Shown piece by piece: positions 6,850 through 14,007 of a stretch of 18,433 nucleotides of DNA. Every line of letters begins with the position of its first letter. Position 1 is the first letter of the stretch. The notes beneath the pieces were generated by a model. That model made no database searches, was not told the DNA's origin, and saw only the letters and a program-made list of their open reading frames with translations. Origin of the DNA: Bacillota bacterium. Its GTDB lineage: Bacteria > Bacillota > UBA4882 > UBA8346. Location: assembly GCA_023415375.1 (NCBI GenBank), contig JAEZKW010000173.1:1-18433 (forward strand), in the 5' to 3' direction. The position numbers were made by a program, and so were the translations under genes.

Positions 6850-7896
6850 ATGACCCGAGAGGAATTGGCGGGAAAAAATAAGCAGAAACTATCCGAAATC
6901 GCCAAGTCGCTGGGAATTAGGGGTATATCAAAATTAACTCGGGAAGATTTAATTGAACATATTTTACTTCTCGACCCTCCATTCTCTGCCAATCCTGAAA
7001 AGGAAAGAGAAATATCTCAGCATCTTCAAAATTCTATCACCGGTAATAATCATTTGTACGTACAACCGCCTTTACCGGAACATTTGACCGGGGTTGCTGT
7101 CATGGAGCAAAGTGAGACCGAAATACCATCAATCTACAACGATACAAAAATTGTCTTGATGGTCCGTGATCCCTACTGGCTCTATACTTATTGGAGTGTT
7201 AATCAGTCCGCTATCGATTATATTTCAGGGAACTTTCAACAGTGGAATCAAATTCCTCTCATTTTGAGAGTTTATGATATCACCGAAGTCCAAAATTTTG
7301 ATGGTTCCAGCAGCAACTATTTTTTCGATATTCATGTCAATCAAGATACTAATAATTGGTATATTCATGTAGGTGGCCCAAACCGCAGTTTTTGCGTTGA
7401 CTTGGGTTTCATCCAACAAAACGGTGCCTTCTATACGATTGCAAGATCGAATATTGTGACCACACCTCGTGATAATGTTTCGGAGATCGTTGATGAGGAG
7501 TGGATGAGTATTGAAGAAGATTTCCGGAAACTTTACCGATTAACCGGCGCAGGAAAAGGCAATAGCTCGGCTGAATTGTTTGAATCTTTGATGAAACGGT
7601 TAGAACGGGAAATGGGATCCGGAGCTGTCAGCAGCATATCGAGTCCAACCCGCTTAATGCCTAAAGAACGGAAATTTTGGCTGGTCTTAAATACCGAATT
7701 AATCGTATATGGAGCCACCGAACCGGATGCCGTGGTAAAAGTCCAAGGAGAACAGATTAGTCTCAGACCTGATGGCACCTTTACTCTACGTTACGCCCTT
7801 CCGGATGGTGTTCAATATATTCCGGTGGCAGCAAATTCGGCCGACGGTATCGATACCATTACGATTACGCCGATAGTGACGAAACAAACCTATTAA
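6850..7896 (+). CDS. Rho_N-like + DUF4912 domain protein
   Basis: Function not established. Residues 1-42 form a helical Rho_N/SAP-like module (ELAGKNKQKLSEIAKSLGIR then SKLTREDLIEHILL) of the kind that binds nucleic acid in Rho. Residues about 98-205 are the DUF4912 domain, with KIVLMVRDPYWLYTYWSV, LILRVYDIT, the FFDIHVN segment and a WYIHVGGPNRSFCVDLGF core. The C-terminal part from about 275 (KFWLVLNTELIVYGATEPDA, then RPDGTFTLRYALPDG) looks like a small beta-sandwich domain. There is no signal peptide, so it should be cytoplasmic. AAGGGGG ribosome binding site 7-8 bases before the ATG. The GH57 branching enzyme starts 17 bases after its stop, and DUF4912 genes next to GH57/DUF1957 genes are known from other Clostridia, so a role in alpha-glucan metabolism is inferred. 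Confidence 0.85.
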   Translation: MTREELAGKNKQKLSEIAKSLGIRGISKLTREDLIEHILLLDPPFSANPEKEREISQHLQNSITGNNHLYVQPPLPEHLTGVAVMEQSETEIPSIYNDTKIVLMVRDPYWLYTYWSVNQSAIDYISGNFQQWNQIPLILRVYDITEVQNFDGSSSNYFFDIHVNQDTNNWYIHVGGPNRSFCVDLGFIQQNGAFYTIARSNIVTTPRDNVSEIVDEEWMSIEEDFRKLYRLTGAGKGNSSAELFESLMKRLEREMGSGAVSSISSPTRLMPKERKFWLVLNTELIVYGATEPDAVVKVQGEQISLRPDGTFTLRYALPDGVQYIPVAANSADGIDTITITPIVTKQTY

Positions 7897-7913
7897 AGGA
7901 GTTGATATTTACT

Positions 7914-9533
7914 ATGGAAAAAGGTTATTTGGCCCTGGTATTGCATGCTCATCTTCCCTTTGTCTACCATCCGGAATTTCCAGATTTTCTTGAAGAAGAC
8001 TGGTTCTATGAAGCCATAACCGAGACTTATATCCCGTTACTCCGTGTTTTTCATAACCTAACCAATGAAGGGATTAAGTTTCGAATTACAATCAGTTTAT
8101 CGCCCCCTTTGGTATCTATGTTTAAAAATGCTTTATTGCAGCGACGTTATATCCAGAAAATAGAAAATTTGATTGAACTGGCTGAGAAGGAAGTGGAACG
8201 GACGAAGTGGCTACCCCAATTTCATGAGGTAGCCTTGATGTATCTGGAACACTTTCGTTATTGCCGTTGGCTTTTCATCGAAAAGAGCCGGTGCGATTTA
8301 TCCAATGCCTTTAAAGAATTGGAAGATGCCGGCAATCTTGAAATAATTACCTGTGGGGCTACCCATGGCTTTTTGCCGTTAATGCTTAATGAAACTGCCA
8401 TGAAAGCTCAAATCAAACTAGCAGTTGATCTCCATCAGCAGACCTTTGGAAGAAAACCTCGGGGGATTTGGCTGCCTGAGTGCGGGTACCAACCCGGGGT
8501 GGACCAATATGTCCGAGAGCAAGGATTGCGGTTCTTTTTTACAGACGCTCACGGAATTTTGCATGCATCGCCCAGACCAAAGTATGGAAATTTTGCCCCT
8601 ATTTATTGTCCAAGCGGTGTAGCTGTATTTGGCAGGGATTTAGAATCATCCAAACAAGTTTGGAGTGCCAATGAGGGCTATCCGGGCGATTATGATTACC
8701 GGGAATTTTATCGGGATATCGGCTTTGACCTAGAATATGAATATGTCAAGCCGTACCTTCCAAGCAGCGGTATTCGCGTACCTCTGGGAATCAAATATCA
8801 TCGGATTACTGGGCGTACCCTTGACAAACAGCCCTATAACATTTGGGCAGGCCGGGAAAAAGCTGCAACCCATGCCGGTAATTTTATGTTCAACCGTGAA
8901 AAACAAGTCGAATACTTAAGCCAAATCATCGATCGCAGACCGATTATCGTTTCGCCCTATGATGCCGAATTGTTCGGTCACTGGTGGTTTGAAGGACCGA
9001 TGTGGCTCGATTTTCTAATCCGGAAAATAACTTATGATCAGCAAACCATTCAATTGGTAACTCCTAGTGATTACCTGGAAATTTACCCCAAGAATCAAGT
9101 ATCAGTTCCTTCCATGTCAAGCTGGGGCTATAAAGGATTTAATGAAGTTTGGCTTGAAGGCAGCAATGACTGGATTTATCGACACTTACATGAAATTGCT
9201 GACAGAATGGTGGAACTGGCTCAAAATTATCCAAGTGCCGAGGGTGATTTAAAAAGGGCACTAAATCAAGCTGCCAGAGAGTTACTTTTATTGCAAAGCA
9301 GTGATTGGGCCTTTATTATGAAAACCGGAACGATGGTTGAATATGCTATTAAAAGGACAAAGAACCATATCAACCGTTTTAATACCCTCTACGATCAAAT
9401 AAAATATAACCGGATCGATGGTGGTTATTTGCACCGCCTTGAAGAAAGAGATAACATATTCCCGGATATTGACTATAAGATATACCAAACCGCTCCGAGC
9501 TTTGAAAGAGTGCCTGAAGCAATTTTAGCCTAA
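7914..9533 (+). CDS. GH57 1,4-alpha-glucan branching enzyme
   Basis: Transfers alpha-1,4 glucan segments to 6-hydroxyls to make branches in glycogen-like polymer (EC 2.4.1.18). At 539 residues it matches the GH57 branching-enzyme group (DUF1957, TK1436/TTHA1902 type) with N-terminal LVLHAHLPFV, WLPECGYQPG containing the expected nucleophile Glu189, the substrate-covering loop with ANEGYPGDYDYREFYRDIGF (252-271), SPYDAELFGHWWFEGP with the expected acid Asp350, and the C-terminal SDWAFIMKTGTMVEYA helix segment. An in-frame TTG at 7902 directly abuts the AAAGGAG ribosome binding site; the ATG at 7914 gives the family N-terminus and is preferred, though its spacing (12 bases) is long. No glgA, glgC or glgP is present, so where its substrate comes from is not shown here. 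Confidence 0.93.
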   Translation: MEKGYLALVLHAHLPFVYHPEFPDFLEEDWFYEAITETYIPLLRVFHNLTNEGIKFRITISLSPPLVSMFKNALLQRRYIQKIENLIELAEKEVERTKWLPQFHEVALMYLEHFRYCRWLFIEKSRCDLSNAFKELEDAGNLEIITCGATHGFLPLMLNETAMKAQIKLAVDLHQQTFGRKPRGIWLPECGYQPGVDQYVREQGLRFFFTDAHGILHASPRPKYGNFAPIYCPSGVAVFGRDLESSKQVWSANEGYPGDYDYREFYRDIGFDLEYEYVKPYLPSSGIRVPLGIKYHRITGRTLDKQPYNIWAGREKAATHAGNFMFNREKQVEYLSQIIDRRPIIVSPYDAELFGHWWFEGPMWLDFLIRKITYDQQTIQLVTPSDYLEIYPKNQVSVPSMSSWGYKGFNEVWLEGSNDWIYRHLHEIADRMVELAQNYPSAEGDLKRALNQAARELLLLQSSDWAFIMKTGTMVEYAIKRTKNHINRFNTLYDQIKYNRIDGGYLHRLEERDNIFPDIDYKIYQTAPSFERVPEAILA

Positions 9534-9567
9534 AGTGATTTCACTAAGTATTTTGAATGTCTACCTT

Positions 9568-9659
9568 CAACTCACCCCCTGAGTTTTATTTAGCTCATTG
9601 TAATCCTTTAGCTTCCCCCTCTCTTTCAAAAAAGAGAGGGGGACAAAGGGGGTGAGTTG
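9568..9659. repeat. Nested perfect palindromic element between convergent genes
   Basis: Outer arms CAACTCACCCCC (9568-9579) and GGGGGTGAGTTG (9648-9659) are perfect 12-base inverted repeats. Inside lies a second perfect 12-base stem, CCCCCTCTCTTT (9615-9626) with AAAGAGAGGGGG (9631-9642), and a four-base loop. The element fills the gap between the converging GH57 and truA genes and could stop transcription from both sides although it lacks a clean U-tract. Its TTCAACTCACCCC start is shared with the element at 38-71, which points to a dispersed repeat family rather than a simple terminator. Confidence 0.75.
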
Positions 9660-9694
9660 CTCTTAGACAGACTAGATTAAGTAAAAATATAACA

Positions 9695-10429
9695 TTAATA
9701 TATTACTTCTTCCAAACACAGCCCGATTGCCGGTGCAGTTGGGCCCGTGACTCCTCGGTCTTTGGCTGAAATGATTTTTTCCATTACCGAAGGTTCCAAT
9801 TTCTCTCTGCCAGTTAAAATTAAGGTACCGACAATATTTCGAACCATATGATAAAGGAACCCATTGGCATTAATCGCTAGAGTGATTAAAGGACCGGATT
9901 TTTCCAGATAACAAAAGTTAACCACCCGAATCGTATCCAAGACCGCTGAACCGCTAGCCTGAAAGGATTTAAAATCTTTTTCCCCCACTAAAAATAACAG
10001 CGCTTCTTGCATTTTAGGAATATTTAAGTTCCATCGATAATGATAAACAAAATTTCGTTCAAAGAGCGGTCGTTCTTCCGAATTATAAATGCGATAACGA
10101 TAAGTTTTGCTCTTGGCCGAATACCGGGCATGAAAATCCATGGGCACTTCACAAATATTTCTTACTACAATATCTGCCGGTAGAAGGGAGTTCATTGCCT
10201 TTTGAAATTTATCATCCGAAAGTTTGGAGCAGGTTTGAAAATGTACAACTTGCCCTTTGGCATGAACTCCAGCATCTGTCCGGCCCGCACCATAGACATG
10301 TATTTTTTCTCCAGTTATCCGCCCGATTACCGCCTCTATCTCTGCCTGAACCGTCGGCCCGTTTTTCTGGAGTTGAAAACCAGCATAAGCCGTTCCTTCA
10401 TAAGCAATAACCGCCTTTAAATTCTTCAT
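9695..10429 (-). CDS. truA: tRNA pseudouridine(38-40) synthase TruA
   Basis: Isomerises uridines 38-40 in the tRNA anticodon arm. The 244 residues contain the family signature GAGRTDAGVHAKGQ with catalytic Asp52, the YRYRIYN strand, GFLYHMVRNIVGTLI near the C-terminus and the terminal GPTAPAIGLCLEEV. The frame extends to a GTG at 10441, but the ATG at 10429 matches the usual N-terminus (MKNLKAVIAYEGTAYAGFQ); neither start has a strong ribosome binding site. It lies 98 bases downstream of rplQ. In many Firmicutes the ECF transporter genes ecfA1-ecfA2-ecfT separate rplQ and truA, and rplM-rpsI follow truA; here none of these is present and truA is the last gene before the convergent GH57 gene. 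Confidence 0.95.
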   Translation of the reverse strand: MKNLKAVIAYEGTAYAGFQLQKNGPTVQAEIEAVIGRITGEKIHVYGAGRTDAGVHAKGQVVHFQTCSKLSDDKFQKAMNSLLPADIVVRNICEVPMDFHARYSAKSKTYRYRIYNSEERPLFERNFVYHYRWNLNIPKMQEALLFLVGEKDFKSFQASGSAVLDTIRVVNFCYLEKSGPLITLAINANGFLYHMVRNIVGTLILTGREKLEPSVMEKIISAKDRGVTGPTAPAIGLCLEEVIY

Positions 10430-10527
10430 TAGCTTATCCACATTATTTACCCAAAAACCCTTATAAAAAATTAAGGCCTGCCTGGTTATCCCAAAGCCGA
10501 CCCCATAAACTCTTTATAAATAGATGA

Positions 10528-10866
10528 TTAAACTAGCTCCAAAATTGCCATCGGTGCAGCATCTCCACGGCGTGGACCAACTTTTAAAATCCGGGTATAC
10601 CCACCATTCCGTTCTTTATAACGGCTGGCAATCTCATCAAATAATTTTTGTAAAACTTCCGGTTCTGTGATAACTCCGGCTGCAACGCGTCTTGAATTTA
10701 AATCGCCTTTTTTAGCCAAAGTAATCATTTTTTCAGCAACTGACCGTGCTTCTTTCGCTTTAATCTCGGTTGTCTCAATTCTACCGTGCATAAAAAGGGC
10801 TGTAACTAAAGCACGGAAAAGAGCTTTCCTATGTGCAGACTCACGTCCTAATTTTCGTTCCAGCAT
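10528..10866 (-). CDS. rplQ: 50S ribosomal protein L17
   Basis: Large-subunit protein near the exit tunnel. At 112 residues it is the short bacterial form, with RKLGRESAHRKALFRALVT at the N-terminus, TTEIKAKEARSVAEKMITLAK in the middle and the terminal NGGYTRILKVGPRRGDAAPMA. GAGGAGGTG ribosome binding site before the ATG. It starts 15 bases after rpoA, the standard alpha-operon order. Confidence 0.97.
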   Translation of the reverse strand: MLERKLGRESAHRKALFRALVTALFMHGRIETTEIKAKEARSVAEKMITLAKKGDLNSRRVAAGVITEPEVLQKLFDEIASRYKERNGGYTRILKVGPRRGDAAPMAILELV

Positions 10867-10881
10867 AACGACACCTCCTCA

Positions 10882-11829
10882 TCAATCTTCAGACTTTCTT
10901 AGCATTAGTCCCAAACTTTCCATTTTTTGTTGAACTTCTTCCAAAGACTTACGGCCCAGATTTCTGACTTTCATCATATCTTCTTCAGTCTTCCGGGTCA
11001 ATTCCTCTACCGTGTTGATACCGGCTCTCTTTAAACAATTATACGAACGAACCGACAAATCCAGTTCTTCGATGGTCATCTCAAGGATTTTATTTTTGGA
11101 CTCCTCTTCTTTTTCAACCATTATTTCGGCTTTGCCAGCAGTTTGACTCAAATTAACAAAAAGCATTAAATGCTCAGTCATAATTTTAGCAGAAAGTGAA
11201 ACAGCCTCAACCGGACTGATACTGCCGTCGGTCCAAACTTCCAGAACCAATTTATCATAATCGGTAATCTGTCCGACCCTTGTATGTTCAACAACGTAAT
11301 TTACCTTGAGTACCGGTGAGAATCGGGCATCAACTCCGATAACCCCAATAATATTTTCTGTGCCTTTATTTCGTTCAGCCGGACTATATCCCCGTCCACG
11401 ATCGAGTGTGAGTTCCATATTAAATGAGCCGCCACTCGATACTGTAGCCAGATATAAATCAGGATTCAGGATTTCTACATCACTGGGGACTTGAATATCC
11501 GCTGCTGTTACTCTTTTTTCATTCTTAATTTGCAAACGGACCTTTTTGGGACAATCACCATGGATCTTTACCAATAATTGTTTTAAATTCAAAACGATAT
11601 CAGTGGTATCCTCAACAACCCCCGGAATTGTTGAAAATTCATGAAGCACTCCATCAATTTTAACGGACGTTACCGCATAACCCGGCAGGGATGAGAGGAG
11701 GATCCGACGGAGCGAGTTGCCCAGTGTTGTCCCATAGCCTCTTTCCAAAGGTTCAATGACGAAAACACCATAACGTTCTCTGTCATTACTCTCTTCTATG
11801 GTAATTTTGGGCTTTTCGATCTCGATCAA
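10882..11829 (-). CDS. rpoA: RNA polymerase subunit alpha
   Basis: Scaffold for polymerase assembly and contact point for activators and UP elements. The 315 residues show the N-terminal dimerisation domain (ERYGVFVIEPLERGYGTTLG, LRRILLSSLPGYAV, EFSTIPGVVEDTTDI) and the C-terminal DNA-binding domain from about 245 (LDLSVRSYNCLKRAGINTVEE and RNLGRKSLEEV). The start codon is TTG (11829-11827) with a GGAGG 8 bases upstream; the resulting MIEIEKPKI is the family N-terminus and no ATG is available nearby. The 113-base gap to rpsD contains a hairpin and a candidate promoter, so rpoA-rplQ may have transcription of its own. Confidence 0.97.
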   Translation of the reverse strand: MIEIEKPKITIEESNDRERYGVFVIEPLERGYGTTLGNSLRRILLSSLPGYAVTSVKIDGVLHEFSTIPGVVEDTTDIVLNLKQLLVKIHGDCPKKVRLQIKNEKRVTAADIQVPSDVEILNPDLYLATVSSGGSFNMELTLDRGRGYSPAERNKGTENIIGVIGVDARFSPVLKVNYVVEHTRVGQITDYDKLVLEVWTDGSISPVEAVSLSAKIMTEHLMLFVNLSQTAGKAEIMVEKEEESKNKILEMTIEELDLSVRSYNCLKRAGINTVEELTRKTEEDMMKVRNLGRKSLEEVQQKMESLGLMLRKSED

Positions 11830-11867
11830 TAATTAACCCTCCTTCTCGCATTCAGCGAATATCACTC

Positions 11868-11898
11868 TTTATATTTTTTGGGATATATTTGTAGTCAA
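11868..11898 (-). promoter_or_regulatory. Candidate internal promoter upstream of rpoA
   Basis: On the minus strand TTGACT (11898-11893) and TATAAA (11873-11868) each match the sigma-A consensus at 5 of 6 positions, with a 19-base spacer that is longer than optimal. It lies just downstream of a hairpin and about 39 bases upstream of the rpoA start, a sensible place for an internal promoter. Confidence 0.4.
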
Positions 11899-11906
11899 CT
11901 AATAAA

Positions 11907-11937
11907 TTTTAATTCACTTTTACATAGTGAATTAAAA
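11907..11937. terminator. AT-rich hairpin between rpsD and rpoA, terminator- or attenuator-like
   Basis: Perfect 11-base arms TTTTAATTCAC (11907-11917) and GTGAATTAAAA (11927-11937) enclose a 9-base loop, starting 5 bases after the rpsD stop. On the transcribed (minus) strand the stem ends in AAAATTTATT, so the U-tract is poor and the stem AT-rich. It may weakly terminate, or it may protect the upstream mRNA end after processing. Confidence 0.5.
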
Positions 11938-11942
11938 ACTCA

Positions 11943-12569
11943 TTAACGTGAATACAACTCGACGATTAGATGCTCTTGGACTGGAATATCAATTTGTTCC
12001 CTGGTCGGTAAGGACTTAACTTTACCGCTATGGCTTGTTGGATTACTTTCCAGCCACTCGGGTATGGTCCGTCCGGCGGCATCTTCAATATTTTCTTTTA
12101 CCTTTGGGGAATTCAAACTGCCTTCCCGAACGGTAATAACATCGCCTGCTCTTAACAACATAGACGGGATATTAACCTTTTTATCATTAACCAAGAAATG
12201 ACCATGTAGTACTAATTGGCGTGCTTCTTTCCGGGATGCAGCATATCCTAAACGATAAACAATGTTATCTAATCGAGTTTCAAGGATTTGGAGCAAATTT
12301 TGACCGGTAATTCCCTTTTTTCTTTCAGCTAAAGAGAAATATCCCGAAAACTGACGCTCTAAAATTCCATAGATTCGACGTAGTTTTTGTTTTTCCCGAA
12401 GTTGAATGCCATACTCGGAAACTTTCTTGCGATCCTGACCATGTTGACCAGGAGCAAATGCCCGTTTTCCTACGCTACATTTATTACTATAGCAACGATC
12501 ACCTTTTAAATAAAGCTTTTCGCCTTCACGACGACATAATCTACATACTGCTTCTGTATATCTAGCCAT
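11943..12569 (-). CDS. rpsD: 30S ribosomal protein S4 (zinc-binding type)
   Basis: Primary 16S rRNA binder that nucleates small-subunit assembly. The 208 residues begin MARYTEAVCRLCRREGEKLY and carry the four-cysteine zinc site Cys9, Cys12, Cys26, Cys31 of the C+ form, then GKRAFAPGQHGQDRKK and the S4 RNA-binding domain (LETRLDNIVYRLGYAASRKE, ARQLVLHGHFLVN) from about residue 96. The open frame continues 25 codons upstream into the end of rpsK, but the ATG at 12569 gives the family start and has GGAGGTG upstream. It follows rpsK by 19 bases. In Bacillus and E. coli S4 represses its own operon; no S4 target structure is evident to me here. Confidence 0.97.
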   Translation of the reverse strand: MARYTEAVCRLCRREGEKLYLKGDRCYSNKCSVGKRAFAPGQHGQDRKKVSEYGIQLREKQKLRRIYGILERQFSGYFSLAERKKGITGQNLLQILETRLDNIVYRLGYAASRKEARQLVLHGHFLVNDKKVNIPSMLLRAGDVITVREGSLNSPKVKENIEDAAGRTIPEWLESNPTSHSGKVKSLPTREQIDIPVQEHLIVELYSR

Positions 12570-12588
12570 TAAACTTTTTGCACCTCCA

Positions 12589-12993
12589 TTATACTCTACG
12601 ACGTTTTGGCGGACGACAACCATTATGGGGAATCGGTGTGACATCTTTAATCAAGTTTACAAACAAACCTGCAGCTTGTAAAGAACGGATAGCGGCTTCA
12701 CGACCAGCACCCGGCCCTTTAACAAACACTTCAACACTCTTCATCCCATGATCGATAGCAATTTTGGCAGCTTCCTCGGCAGCCATGCCGGCTGCAAAAG
12801 GAGTACTTTTTCGGGAACCTTTAAATCCCATATGTCCGGCACTGGCCCATGATAACACATTTCCAGTCGGATCAGAGATGGTAACAATAGTATTATTAAA
12901 GGTGGAATGAATATGCGCCACCCCAGTATCGACATGTTTACGCTCTTTTTTACGCGCCCGTACACCTTTTTTGGCAACAACAGGTTTTGCCAT
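12589..12993 (-). CDS. rpsK: 30S ribosomal protein S11
   Basis: Small-subunit platform protein. 134 residues with the basic N-terminus (KKGVRARKKERKHVDTG), the family core GVAHIHSTFNNTIVTISD, GFKGSRKSTPFAAGMAAEEA and the C-terminal VTPIPHNGCRPPKRRRV. AGGAGGT ribosome binding site before the ATG. It is separated from rpsM by a 126-base spacer with tandem palindromic repeats, unusual for two genes that normally lie close together. Confidence 0.97.
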   Translation of the reverse strand: MAKPVVAKKGVRARKKERKHVDTGVAHIHSTFNNTIVTISDPTGNVLSWASAGHMGFKGSRKSTPFAAGMAAEEAAKIAIDHGMKSVEVFVKGPGAGREAAIRSLQAAGLFVNLIKDVTPIPHNGCRPPKRRRV

Positions 12994-13019
12994 TTGAATT
13001 ACCTCCTATTCGTTATCCT

Positions 13020-13116
13020 CAAGTTGCATTTTAATTTTAAATTACCTTTGGCATCCTTAGATGCCCGGCATCCCTTAGATACCTCGCATTCCCTAGATGC
13101 TAATGAATGCAACTTG
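13020..13116. repeat. Three tandem palindromic repeats enclosed by an 11-base inverted repeat (rpsM-rpsK spacer)
   Basis: Outer arms CAAGTTGCATT (13020-13030) and AATGCAACTTG (13106-13116) are perfectly complementary. Between them lie three imperfect units of 16-17 bases, each nearly palindromic: GGCATCCTTAGATGCC (13050-13065), GGCATCCCTTAGATACC (13067-13083) and CGCATTCCCTAGATGC (13085-13100). GATGCC/GGCATC pairing is also possible across the first unit boundary (13060-13072), so alternative hairpins compete. It lies within the operon transcript, 3 bases after the rpsM stop. Confidence 0.75.
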
Positions 13117-13119
13117 GTA

Positions 13120-13491
13120 TTAAGCCTTTCTTTTCGCACCGACGGTCTTTTTAGGCCCTTTTCTCGTCCGAGCATTGGTTTTGGTCCGTTGTCCCCGAAC
13201 TGGTAAGCCACGGCGATGACGAAGACCTCGATAACTTCCAATTTCGATTAAGCGTTTAATATTAAGTGATTCTTCACGTCTAAGGTCACCTTCGACTTTA
13301 TAGTCGCGGTCAATCACTTCTCTGAGTCGGGTTACTTCTTCTTCAGTCAGATCCCGAACACGTGTATCAGGATTAACACTGGCTTTTGCCAATACATCCT
13401 TGGATGTTGTCAGCCCTAATCCATAAAGATATGTGAGGGCTATCTCTACTCGTTTATCACGTGGTAAATCCACGCCTGCGATACGTGCCAT
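13120..13491 (-). CDS. rpsM: 30S ribosomal protein S13
   Basis: Small-subunit head protein that contacts the large subunit and P-site tRNA. 123 residues, with MARIAGVDLPRDKRVEIALT, the helix-two-turn-helix region, SYRGLRHRRGLPVRGQRTKT and the basic tail ending KGPKKTVGAKRKA. AGGAGGT ribosome binding site before the ATG. It follows rpmJ by 124 bases, the standard order. Confidence 0.97.
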   Translation of the reverse strand: MARIAGVDLPRDKRVEIALTYLYGLGLTTSKDVLAKASVNPDTRVRDLTEEEVTRLREVIDRDYKVEGDLRREESLNIKRLIEIGSYRGLRHRRGLPVRGQRTKTNARTRKGPKKTVGAKRKA

Positions 13492-13615
13492 TCTATTACC
13501 TCCTATTTGGATACGCTCATTAGTCTTTTGTACCGATTGTTATCGTCTTAAGCTGCCAGCAGCCGACTGTTAAAATAGCTCTAAACAATAACCCTAATCA
13601 AACAACTAATGTTTT

Positions 13616-13729
13616 TTAACCTTGTTTTTGCTTATGCTTGGGATTATCACAGATTACCATGACTCGGCCTTTACGTTTAATAATCTTACAATGTTCACAT
13701 ACTGGCTTTACAGAAGGTCTGATCTTCAT
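13616..13729 (-). CDS. rpmJ: 50S ribosomal protein L36 (zinc-binding)
   Basis: 37-residue protein, exactly the family length: MKIRPSVKPVCEHCKIIKRK at the N-terminus, then GRVMVICDNPKHKQKQG. The zinc ligands Cys11, Cys14, Cys27 and His32 are present, so it is the C+ form. AAAGGAGG ribosome binding site before the ATG. It lies between infA and rpsM, its normal place in Firmicutes. L36 stabilises 23S rRNA folding near the peptidyl transferase centre. Confidence 0.97.
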   Translation of the reverse strand: MKIRPSVKPVCEHCKIIKRKGRVMVICDNPKHKQKQG

Positions 13730-13788
13730 GTAAAATCCTCCTTTAAAACAAATTTTATTTATGTCTAAACTTTAAAAGGTTGGGAAAA

Positions 13789-14007
13789 TTATTTAAAACG
13801 ATAAGTGATCCGTCCTCGGGTTAGATCATAAGCCGATAGCTCTACAGTTACCTTATCTCCCGGCAAAATTTTAATAAAATTCATGCGCATTTTCCCGGAT
13901 ATATGAGCTAAAACTTTATGGCCATTTTCCAACTCGACTCGAAACATCGCGTTAGGTAATGGTTCAACTACGGTTCCTTCGACTTCAATTACGTCTTGTT
14001 TACCCAT
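13789..14007 (-). CDS. infA: Translation initiation factor IF-1
   Basis: Binds the 30S A site during initiation. 72 residues, the canonical length, forming a single OB-fold: MGKQDVIEVEGTVVEPLPNA, FRVELENGHKVLAHISGKMR, then PGDKVTVELSAYDLTRGRIT. The frame extends to 14028 without a better start; the ATG at 14007 matches the family and has GGGGAG upstream. Its start overlaps the stop of the KOW gene by 8 bases (ATGGGTAA), so translation is probably coupled. Confidence 0.97.
   Translation of the reverse strand: MGKQDVIEVEGTVVEPLPNAMFRVELENGHKVLAHISGKMRMNFIKILPGDKVTVELSAYDLTRGRITYRFK

Noticed and set aside
13020..13116. Possible CRISPR array
   Set aside because: Units are only 16-17 bases, imperfect and contiguous, with no spacers and no cas genes; a palindromic tandem repeat fits better.
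12999..13241. 80-codon minus-strand ORF covering the rpsM 3' end and the repeat spacer
   Set aside because: Overlaps rpsM out of frame and reads through the tandem repeats; no ribosome binding site or family resemblance.
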